From: a bacterium
GTDB lineage: Bacteria; Patescibacteriota; Patescibacteriia; UBA1558; GWA2-36-10
Assembly (NCBI GenBank): GCA_030690875.1
Contig: JAUYFP010000045.1
Coordinates: forward strand, 1 to 5,823
Length of the DNA stretch: 5,823 nt
Direction of reading: 5' to 3'
Shown: one piece after another, positions 1 through 5,100 of the stretch
How the letters are laid out: each line of letters begins with the position of its first letter
Numbering within the stretch: the stretch's first letter is position 1
The notes under the pieces: generated by a model
Told to the model about the DNA's origin: nothing
The model's database searches: none
The model's input: only the letters and a program-made list of their open reading frames with translations
Made by a program: the position numbers and the translations under genes

Positions 1-566
1 ATATAACCAGACCTGACAAAGAATACAATCTTTATGACTGGCAACAAAACGCTTTTGAAATTATCGAAAAAATAATCGCCAAAAATAAAGTGCCGATAAT
101 TGCCGGTGGCACTGGACTTTATCTCTGCTCAATTTTACAAAATTACGATTTGCATCCAACTAATCCTAAATTGCGAGATTGTCCTTATGAATTTATAATT
201 TTTGGCCTGTCGCCTGATAGAGAAAAATTGTACCAAAAAATAAATGAGCGGGTGAAAAAAATGATTAGCGACGGTTCAATAGCGGAAACAAAAAAACTGT
301 ACAAAAAATACTCGACGGCCGGCAAGGCGAAAAAAAATAATTTATTGCCATCGCTAAGCGGTATTGGCTATCGGGAAATCATAGAATACTTAGACCATAA
401 AATTACTTTGGCAGAGGCAATAGAAAAAATAAAGCAAAATACCCGTCATTATGCCAAACGACAAATGACTTGGTTTCGGCGTATGGAGCGACAAGGCCTA
501 AAAATATACTGGAATTATTCTTGGCCGCAAATAAAAAAAGATATTAAAGAATTTATTAAACAATAA
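1..566 (+). CDS. miaA: tRNA dimethylallyltransferase MiaA (3' part; 5' end outside window)
   Basis: MiaA transfers a dimethylallyl group to N6 of A37 in tRNAs reading UNN codons. The reading frame is open from base 3, upstream of the GTG at 90, so the gene enters from the left edge and 187 residues are visible. Family signatures seen: TRPDKEYNLYDWQQNAF (bases 6-56), the VPIIAGGTGLY strand-loop (90-122), SPDREKLYQKINERV (about 210-254), GIGYREIIEYL (about 360-392) and the tRNA-binding TRHYAKRQMTWFRRM near the C-terminus. Oddity: after PTNPKLR (to base 176) the chain passes directly to DCPYEFIIFGL. The usual 55-65 residues of helical insertion domain, with its R-R-L-x-R-A-L-E motif, are missing while the frame stays open. 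The gene ends in TAA just before a hairpin terminator and converges on the RNA gene at 574-791. Family identity is secure; the activity of the compact form is unknown. Confidence 0.93.
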   Translation, partial: ITRPDKEYNLYDWQQNAFEIIEKIIAKNKVPIIAGGTGLYLCSILQNYDLHPTNPKLRDCPYEFIIFGLSPDREKLYQKINERVKKMISDGSIAETKKLYKKYSTAGKAKKNNLLPSLSGIGYREIIEYLDHKITLAEAIEKIKQNTRHYAKRQMTWFRRMERQGLKIYWNYSWPQIKKDIKEFIKQ

Positions 567-573
567 CCCTAAT

Positions 574-613
574 AAAAAAAGACCCAGCCACGCAAAGCAT
601 AGCTGGGTTTTTT
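574..613 (-). terminator. Intrinsic terminator of the minus-strand RNA, also usable by miaA
   Basis: Arms 582-593 and 597-608 form a 12-bp stem with a 3-nt loop in the minus transcript, followed by C and seven U (580-574). Two of the pairs are G-U on the minus strand and would be A-C mismatches on the plus strand, so the hairpin is perfect only in the minus direction. The outer seven pairs (ACCCAGC/GCTGGGT) hold on both strands, and six T follow at 608-613 on the plus strand. It can therefore also end miaA, whose stop lies 15 nt upstream of the stem. Confidence 0.85.
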
Positions 614-791
614 GCTCTCAGGGGGTAGCAACAACTAAGGATAAATTACCCCGACTCTTATCATCGCCACTTAGGCTGAGCATACCTTTGCCAGCCCTTG
701 GGATGAGAGACTTGCTAGTCAAGTTAAGCAAGTTTCGTCGCCACCCCCCAAGAACAATTGTCAGAAGAACCAAAAAAAATTAAAATCAAGA
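574..791 (-). ncRNA. Structured small RNA of unknown family, 6S-like architecture
   Basis: This is a free-standing transcription unit of about 215 nt with its own promoter and terminator and no credible coding frame. Segments 757-735 and 612-634 pair as an uninterrupted 23-bp helix in the minus transcript. Six of those pairs are G-U and would be A-C mismatches on the plus strand, which fixes the transcribed strand. Inside it I see a 7-bp hairpin (733-727 with 716-710), an apical arm (709-702 with 665-655 with a 3-nt bulge, then CCA/TGG and 696-692 with 678-674), and a small hairpin (651-639). A long closing stem, a wide central region with side hairpins and an apical arm resemble 6S RNA, the RNA polymerase regulator. 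I cannot match conserved 6S sequence, so the family is inference. I see no tmRNA, RNase P or SRP signature motifs. It could be a new RNA class. Confidence 0.7.
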
Positions 792-797
792 TGAATT

Positions 798-826
798 ATA
801 TTAACATATTTTTTAATATTTGTCAA
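798..826 (-). promoter_or_regulatory. Sigma-70-type promoter for the small RNA
   Basis: On the minus strand a perfect TTGACA -35 box (826-821) is followed after 17 bp by a TAATAT -10 box (803-798). An overlapping TATAAT at 800-795 would give a 20-bp spacer and is less likely. Transcription would begin near 790-792, about 35 nt before the closing helix of the RNA. It is the only near-consensus promoter I see in the window. Confidence 0.8.
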
Positions 827-837
827 GAATTTGTATA

Positions 838-858
838 CCCCAATGCTTGGCATTGGGG
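838..858. repeat. Perfect 9-bp inverted repeat with 3-nt loop
   Basis: CCCCAATGC (838-846) and GCATTGGGG (850-858) are perfect complements around TTG. No T-run follows on either strand, so a classical intrinsic terminator is unlikely. It lies just upstream of the small-RNA promoter and downstream of gatB. It could insulate the two units, stabilise the gatB transcript end, or be a palindromic repeat. Like the element at 3058-3117, it starts with TATACCCC. Confidence 0.6.
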
Positions 859-884
859 CCTGACGCGAAGGAGGGTCAATAAAC

Positions 885-899
885 CAACCCAACGGGTTG
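885..899 (-). terminator. Weak hairpin downstream of gatB, possible operon terminator
   Basis: In the minus transcript CAACCC, GTT and GGGTTG form a 6-bp stem with a 3-nt loop, starting 14 nt after the gatB stop codon and followed by GTTTATT. The U-tract is poor, so termination is probably inefficient or assisted by the stronger hairpin at 838-858. No better terminator for the long minus-strand operon is visible. Confidence 0.4.
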
Positions 900-913
900 C
901 TTTGCTAGCTAAA

Positions 914-2425
914 TTATTTACTTAATTTTTCTTTTAATATCTTTTCCGCCTTTTCCGGATTGGCCTTACCTTTACTTTCTTTCATTACTTGACCGACCAA
1001 AAATTTTAAAACCGCCACTTTACCTGATTTATATTCCTCTACTTGTTTGGGATTGGACATGATCACTTCAATCACCATTCCCTCCAAAGTGCTGTCATCA
1101 TCTATTTGCGCCAAATCAAGACGCTCAGCAATGTGGCTGGGATCATCATCAGCACCAGCAAACATTTCTTTGAGTACTATCTGAGCGGCCGAGCTATTTA
1201 TTTTATTTTGATAAATTAAAGATATAAACTCCGCCATATTTTCCGCGCTGATTTTAAAATCTTTTGTTTTAAAATTATTGTCCAGCAGAGCGAATATTCC
1301 TGTGCTAATCCAGCCATAACTCAATTTTGACAATTTTTCTTTTTGTTCGTCCCAAAGCTTGGTGGCATAGTCGCTGTCCTCTGATACCCTATTGGCTCTA
1401 AACAGCCAGGCTCGCAAATCGGACATAAGGCCTTCAAAATAATTGGCCCAAAAACGCTTATAAACCAAAACCCAAGCATCTTGGGAGCTTAAAGCATATT
1501 CTTTGACAAACCTTTGCTTCTTATCAAAAGGCAACTCCGGCATTTCGCTTTGCAATTTTTCTATCAGTTTTTCATCAATAACTAATGGTGGCAAATCCGG
1601 CTCGGGAAAATAACGATAATCGCTAGAACCCTCTTTACTTCTTTGAGAAATTGTTTCTTTTTTATTTTCATCCCAGCCCCGAGTTTCGGTAATTTGAGGC
1701 GGATTTTTATCATCCCAAAGTTTAGTTTGCCTCAGGACTTCAAACTCCAAGGCTTTTTCCACTGCCTTAAAAGAATTCAAATTTTTTATTTCCGTCTTAG
1801 AATAAAAATCATGGTCGCCACTTGGCCGCAGGGAAATATTGGCATCGCAACGAAGCTGGCCTTTTTCCATATCAGCGTCCGATACTCCCAAATACTTGGC
1901 AATAAGCTTTAATTGCTCCAAAAAAATTCTAGCGTCCTTAGGATTTCTAAAATCAGGTTGCGTGACTATTTCAGCGAGTGGCGTGCCACCGCGGTTGAAA
2001 TCCACTAAAGTTTTGTTGCCTTGATGAATATTTTTGGCGGCGTCTTCTTCTAAATGCAATCTTTCAATGCCAATACTCCAAGTTTCATCACCAGAATCAA
2101 TTACCAAATGGCCACCATAAGCGATTGGTTCATCAAACTGCGAAATCTGGTAACCTTTTGGCAAGTCCGGATAAAAATAATTTTTTCGGTCAAACTTTGA
2201 TTTTTTTCTAATTTTGCAGTTTAAAGCCAAACCCATCATAATACCCATTCTGACTGCCTCACTGTTAAGCGTTGGTAAAGTACCAGGATGACCAAGACAA
2301 ACTGGACAAACCAAAGTATTAGGCGGCTGATTGTCAGCGTCATTACTGCAACTACAAAACATTTTGCTCTTGGTTTTGAGCTGTAAATGAATTTCCAATC
2401 CTATGACTGTCTCATATTTGGGCAT
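914..2425 (-). CDS. gatB: Aspartyl/glutamyl-tRNA(Asn/Gln) amidotransferase subunit B
   Basis: GatB is the tRNA-binding kinase subunit of the cytoplasmic GatCAB complex. It phosphorylates the mischarged Glu or Asp on tRNA(Gln)/tRNA(Asn) so that ammonia from GatA can amidate it. The 503-residue protein shows the N-terminal IGLEIHLQL with the metal-site E11 and H13, zinc-type cysteines C24, C26, C40 and C43 (in CSC and CPVCLGHPGTLP), NYFYPDLPKGYQ at 82-93, DFNRGGTPLAEIV, and the C-terminal helical YqeY-like tail ending near GQVMKESKGKANPEKAEKIL. Length is slightly above the usual 475-490. The ATG overlaps the tmk stop as TAATG, which implies translational coupling, and there is no Shine-Dalgarno site. 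It is the last gene of the operon and the only one not in nucleotide metabolism. gatA and gatC are not in the window. Confidence 0.97.
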   Translation of the reverse strand: MPKYETVIGLEIHLQLKTKSKMFCSCSNDADNQPPNTLVCPVCLGHPGTLPTLNSEAVRMGIMMGLALNCKIRKKSKFDRKNYFYPDLPKGYQISQFDEPIAYGGHLVIDSGDETWSIGIERLHLEEDAAKNIHQGNKTLVDFNRGGTPLAEIVTQPDFRNPKDARIFLEQLKLIAKYLGVSDADMEKGQLRCDANISLRPSGDHDFYSKTEIKNLNSFKAVEKALEFEVLRQTKLWDDKNPPQITETRGWDENKKETISQRSKEGSSDYRYFPEPDLPPLVIDEKLIEKLQSEMPELPFDKKQRFVKEYALSSQDAWVLVYKRFWANYFEGLMSDLRAWLFRANRVSEDSDYATKLWDEQKEKLSKLSYGWISTGIFALLDNNFKTKDFKISAENMAEFISLIYQNKINSSAAQIVLKEMFAGADDDPSHIAERLDLAQIDDDSTLEGMVIEVIMSNPKQVEEYKSGKVAVLKFLVGQVMKESKGKANPEKAEKILKEKLSK

Positions 2426-3045
2426 TATAAAATTTTATCAATTTCTTTTTTTATATTTTGAAAAATATCTTCTATGCTTCCTATGGCTGACAATGTAAAC
2501 CAATTTTTATTTTCCTGCGCTTGACGCAAATAAGCAGCCCGCACAGCTTCGTGAAAATCAGAATTTTCAGCATCCAAGCGATCGTGCTTTTCGCCCCGGC
2601 TTCTCTCTAATGCCTGCTCAGGCCTTATATCTAAGTATAGCACTAAATCAGGATTTAGGCCGTATTTTGCCCAATTATTCATAGATTTTATCTCCGCTAG
2701 GTCCAAATGCCTAGCCGCACCTTGATAAGCAAAAGTAGAGCCATCAAAACGGTCGCACAAAACAATTTTACCCTGCTCCAAAGCCGGCTGAACAATTTCG
2801 GCTACATGCTGGGAGCGGTCAGCTAAAAATAATAATAGTTCCGCGCGAGCCGTCAAATTAGTATTTTTATTATTTAAAATAATTTCCCTAATGCTTTGAG
2901 TAATAGTTGATAATTTACTGCCCGGCTCGCGCGTCAAAATTACTTGAAAATTTTTAGTTTCCAAATATTTTTTAAGCAGTTCTATTTGCGTGCTCTTGCC
3001 TGATTTCTCACCACCTTCAAAGACGATAAATTTTCCTTTTGGCAT
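2425..3045 (-). CDS. tmk: Thymidylate (dTMP) kinase
   Basis: Tmk phosphorylates dTMP to dTDP with ATP, the committed step that follows dTMP synthesis. At 206 residues it has normal family length. Seen: the P-loop FEGGEKSGKST at 9-19 (the usual D/G before the glycine is E-K-S here), TREPG near residue 39, the DRFDGSTFAYQG dTMP-binding segment near 98-109, and a lid-like RGEKHDRLD near 150. After TREPG the usual second glycine is Ser (TREPGSKL). It sits downstream of dut, separated by the palindromic element at 3058-3117, and overlaps gatB by one base. The start has only an A/T-rich leader (AAAACAAAAATATG) and no Shine-Dalgarno motif. Assignment is firm. Confidence 0.95.
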   Translation of the reverse strand: MPKGKFIVFEGGEKSGKSTQIELLKKYLETKNFQVILTREPGSKLSTITQSIREIILNNKNTNLTARAELLLFLADRSQHVAEIVQPALEQGKIVLCDRFDGSTFAYQGAARHLDLAEIKSMNNWAKYGLNPDLVLYLDIRPEQALERSRGEKHDRLDAENSDFHEAVRAAYLRQAQENKNWFTLSAIGSIEDIFQNIKKEIDKIL

Positions 3046-3057
3046 ATTTTTGTTTTT

Positions 3058-3117
3058 ATACCCCCTCTTACTCTCCCCCTAAATTAGGGGGAGATGTCCG
3101 CAGGACAGTGGGGGTAT
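3058..3117. repeat. REP-like nested palindromic element between dut and tmk
   Basis: A 60-nt element with an outer 8-bp inverted repeat (ATACCCCC 3058-3065 with GGGGGTAT 3110-3117) encloses two hairpins. One is CTCCCCCT/AGGGGGAG (3073-3080 with 3086-3093); the other is TGTCC-GCA-GGACA (3095-3107). It is much more GC-rich than its surroundings and fills the only large gap inside the thyA-to-gatB part of the operon. From memory, similar sequences recur in the intergenic spaces of Patescibacteria-like genomes, and the general form matches REP elements mobilised by RAYT-type transposases. Copy number cannot be seen here. It may act as a transcript stabiliser or partial attenuator between dut and tmk. 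Confidence 0.75.
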
Positions 3118-3126
3118 TCATACTAT

Positions 3127-3549
3127 TTAATACCCGCTTGAAGCAAAACGGTTCTCTCCTCTATTTGTCTGAGTCAATTCAGCTACTTCTTCCACTTCTA
3201 AGTCTTCATGCTTCTCTACAATCATTTGACAAATGCGATCGCCTTTTTTTATATTATAAATTTCCTTACCCAAATTGATAATAATAATTTGCACTTCGCC
3301 CCGATAATTGGAATCAAAAACACCGCCCAAAGTATGAATGGCGTGTTTGGCGGCTAAACCACTTCTGTCCCTGACATTACCCCAGTATCCCCGCGGTATG
3401 GCAATAGCTACGCCGGTTTCCACAATAACTTTTTCGCCGGACTGGATAGCATAATCTTTGTAACTATAAAAATCCATGGCCGCATCACCGGCTTTTATCA
3501 TTTGCGGCAACTGGGCGTCCGGATATAATTTTTTAGCGGATATTTTCAT
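3127..3549 (-). CDS. dut: Trimeric dUTPase (dUTP pyrophosphatase)
   Basis: Dut hydrolyses dUTP to dUMP and pyrophosphate, which keeps uracil out of DNA and supplies substrate for thymidylate synthase. The 140-residue protein carries all five motifs of the trimeric family: I, AGDAAMDFYS (20-29); II, RDRSGLA (60-66); III, GGVFDSNYRGEV (75-86) with the catalytic Asp79; IV, GDRICQMIVEK (103-113); V, RGENRFASSG (130-139). Motif V is slightly degenerate, with EN-R-FASSG in place of the common EGGFGSTG, but the Phe, Ser and Gly are kept. Motif II has DRSG where many bacteria have PRSG. It starts 22 nt after the folA stop with at most a weak AGAG upstream. It acts as a homotrimer in the cytoplasm. 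Confidence 0.95.
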   Translation of the reverse strand: MKISAKKLYPDAQLPQMIKAGDAAMDFYSYKDYAIQSGEKVIVETGVAIAIPRGYWGNVRDRSGLAAKHAIHTLGGVFDSNYRGEVQIIIINLGKEIYNIKKGDRICQMIVEKHEDLEVEEVAELTQTNRGENRFASSGY

Positions 3550-3571
3550 ATTTCTACTCTGCTCAATATAA

Positions 3572-4066
3572 TTATCTAGTCAACTCTAAGTATTTAAATT
3601 TCACTCCCTCATATTCCTGTTCTTCTGATTGGGAAACCAAATTTTTAAATTCGCTATAATCAGGAAAATAAGTATCGGCTGTAAAAATTTTATCAATCAA
3701 AGTCAAATATAGCTTATCAGCATATTTTATTGATTGAGCATAAATTGAAGCGCCACCAATAAAAAATATTTCAGTTTCGCCGGAATTTTTGGCATAGTCA
3801 AGCGCTTCTTCTAGAGAATACATGACTTTGGCGTCTGAAACGGAAAAATTTGGATCTTTAGTCAAAACTATATTTTCTCTATTAGGAAGCGCCTTACCCA
3901 TAGATTGATAAGTAGTCTGACCCATTATGACCATATGACCAGAGGTTACTTCTTTGAAATGCTTCAAATCAGGTGGTAAGTGAATAAGCAACTTATTTTG
4001 ATATCCAATACCTCGATCTTTGGCAACAGCAACAATTATACTAATTATAGTTTTTTTGTTTTCCAT
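3572..4066 (-). CDS. folA: Dihydrofolate reductase (atypical active-site loop)
   Basis: DHFR reduces dihydrofolate, the by-product of ThyA, back to tetrahydrofolate with NADPH. The 164-residue protein aligns along its length with the E. coli type. Seen: DRGIGYQNK (17-25), LPPDLKHFK with the proton-relay Asp33 (E. coli D27), VIMGQTTYQSMG with Thr52 (E. coli T46), LPNREN with Arg63 (E. coli R57), FFIGGASIYAQ for NADPH, LYLTLID, and DTYFPDY. Oddities: the near-invariant Pro-Trp before this segment is Leu27-Ile28 (codon ATT at 3985-3983), and the NADPH-phosphate contact Arg44 is Gln50. The gene starts 3 nt after the thyA stop, so coupled expression is likely, and no Shine-Dalgarno site is visible. 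Pairing with thyA is the classic arrangement and supports the role. The replaced Trp could lower turnover or change antifolate sensitivity. Confidence 0.93.
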   Translation of the reverse strand: MENKKTIISIIVAVAKDRGIGYQNKLLIHLPPDLKHFKEVTSGHMVIMGQTTYQSMGKALPNRENIVLTKDPNFSVSDAKVMYSLEEALDYAKNSGETEIFFIGGASIYAQSIKYADKLYLTLIDKIFTADTYFPDYSEFKNLVSQSEEQEYEGVKFKYLELTR

Positions 4067-4069
4067 AAT

Positions 4070-4978
4070 TTATACCGCTATTGACGCTTTAATTGTCGGA
4101 TAAGGGTCGTAGTTTTCCAAGCTAAAATCTTCAAATTTAAAATCCTCTATATTTTTGATATTAGGATTTATTTTCATAGTTGGTAATTTTCTTGGCTCGC
4201 GAGATAACTGCTCTTTGACTTGCTCAAAATGATTGTTATAAATATGACTATCACCAAAAGAAATAACTAATTCCTCAGCCTTCAATCCGACTATTTGGGA
4301 AATTATTAAAGTAAGTAAAGAATAAGAAGCCACATCAAAGGGCACACCTAAAAACATATCTGCGCTACGCTGATATAAATGGCAAGATAACTTATTTTTA
4401 TTAACATAAAATTGAAAAAATGACGGACAAGGTGGCGGCGCACTTTTTTTACCTTTGATCAGAGCCTGCAACTCACCAACATTCCAAGCACTAACAATAA
4501 TTCGTCTGGACAAAGGGTCATTTTTTAATTGATCAATAATAATAGCAATTTGATCTACCTCTTTACCGCCAGGTCCTAACCAACGTCGCCACTGTTTACC
4601 ATAGACTGGTCCCAAATCGCCCCATTTATAAGCAAAATCATTATCTTCTCTAATTTTTTTAATAAAATCTTCTTGGTTCAAAAAATCTTCATTTAAATTC
4701 TGTTTAACCTCTTTATAAACCGAATAAGCCCAATCGTCCCAAATATGAACATTATTATCAGCTAAAAATTTAATATTAGTATCACCTCGCAAAATCCATA
4801 ATAACTCATAGATAATCCCTCTTAGAAACATTTTTTTAGTTGTCAATAAAGGAAAAATTTCATTCAAATCAATCCTAATTTGCTGACCAAAAAGACTGCG
4901 AGTACCAATCCCCGTTCTATCTTCACGATCATTACCCTGATCCATTACTTTCTTAAGCAACTCCAAATATTGTTTCAT
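4070..4978 (-). CDS. thyA: Thymidylate synthase family protein (ThyA fold) with dCMP-type specificity residues
   Basis: The ThyA family methylates the pyrimidine C5 of dUMP using 5,10-methylene-tetrahydrofolate and releases dihydrofolate. The 302-residue chain has the family's parts: DRTGIGTRS with Arg21, [11 protein letters not shown] with Glu58, IWDDW with Trp80, [18 protein letters not shown] with Arg158/159, catalytic Cys184, [18 protein letters not shown] with His245/Tyr247, and a C-terminal IKASIAV. An insert of about 35 residues after Trp83 makes it longer than E. coli ThyA. Two replacements matter. The Asn that reads the pyrimidine O4/N3 edge (E. coli N177) is Asp215 (GAT, 4336-4334), and the His after the catalytic Cys is Pro185 (CCG, 4426-4424). 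The Asn-to-Asp swap is known to favour dCMP. Fold and chemistry are certain. Preference for dUMP or dCMP is open, and a dCMP (hydroxy)methylase is a real alternative. The start overlaps a TGA as ATGA. Confidence 0.93.
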   Translation of the reverse strand: MKQYLELLKKVMDQGNDREDRTGIGTRSLFGQQIRIDLNEIFPLLTTKKMFLRGIIYELLWILRGDTNIKFLADNNVHIWDDWAYSVYKEVKQNLNEDFLNQEDFIKKIREDNDFAYKWGDLGPVYGKQWRRWLGPGGKEVDQIAIIIDQLKNDPLSRRIIVSAWNVGELQALIKGKKSAPPPCPSFFQFYVNKNKLSCHLYQRSADMFLGVPFDVASYSLLTLIISQIVGLKAEELVISFGDSHIYNNHFEQVKEQLSREPRKLPTMKINPNIKNIEDFKFEDFSLENYDPYPTIKASIAV

Positions 4979-5043
4979 TTTTCTAACAACTTATCTAATT
5001 GTTTATCACCAATAGGGTGGTCGCCATTTAGGCGATAAAATAT
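4975..5043 (-). pseudogene. Possible relic reading frame with a kinase-like C-terminal tail
   Basis: Upstream of thyA, one minus frame reads [18 protein letters not shown] and stops at a TGA that overlaps the thyA ATG (ATGA). It has no usual start codon and is closed upstream by TAA at 5046-5044. Its KQLDKLL resembles KQLDKLV at the end of the neighbouring kinase, with several synonymous differences at the DNA level. This could be the tail of a lost or duplicated kinase gene, whose stop once coupled translation to thyA. Short low-complexity similarity by chance is quite possible, so confidence is low. Confidence 0.25.
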
Positions 5044-5066
5044 TTACTTTTTAACTTTATACACTT

Positions 5067-5100
5067 TTTCAGCCAAAGACGGATCAGTCTCTGGCTGAAA
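5067..5100 (-). promoter_or_regulatory. 14-bp stem-loop spanning the kinase stop codon
   Basis: Arms 5100-5087 and 5080-5067 (TTTCAGCCAGAGAC and GTCTTTGGCTGAAA on the minus strand) pair over 14 bp with one G-U, and the TGA stop of the kinase lies in the 6-nt loop. The G-U pair would be an A-C mismatch on the plus strand, so the hairpin suits the operon's own transcript. No U-tract follows, so it is not a standard terminator. It may protect the mRNA or set relative expression of the kinase and thyA. Confidence 0.55.

Noticed and set aside
90..92. GTG at 90 as the start of miaA
   Set aside because: The frame continues upstream to the window edge with conserved MiaA residues (TRPDKEYNLYDWQQNAF), so the true start lies outside the window.
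574..791. Reading this region as a riboswitch or T-box leader
   Set aside because: Transcription runs away from gatB and ends at a strong terminator facing the convergent miaA. No gene lies downstream for it to control.
574..791. tmRNA, RNase P RNA or SRP RNA
   Set aside because: There is no tRNA-like T-arm or tag frame, no GAAAGUCC-type RNase P core, and no GGAAGG/AGCAGCC-type SRP apical motif. The length also fits poorly.
1643..2024. Open plus-strand frames of 61-89 codons
   Set aside because: They lie wholly inside gatB on the opposite strand, have no motif or start signal, and are explained as shadows of that conserved gene.
3039..3278. Plus-strand frame of 79 codons across the dut-tmk gap
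   Set aside because: It crosses the palindromic element and the antisense of dut. Its SPPKLGG-type peptide comes from the palindrome sequence, not from a protein.
5084..5086. TGA read as glycine (genetic code 25 of Gracilibacteria/Absconditabacteria)
   Set aside because: No TGA interrupts any of the genes, and the other clear genes end in TAA. Reading through this TGA adds only ten codons with no recognisable feature.
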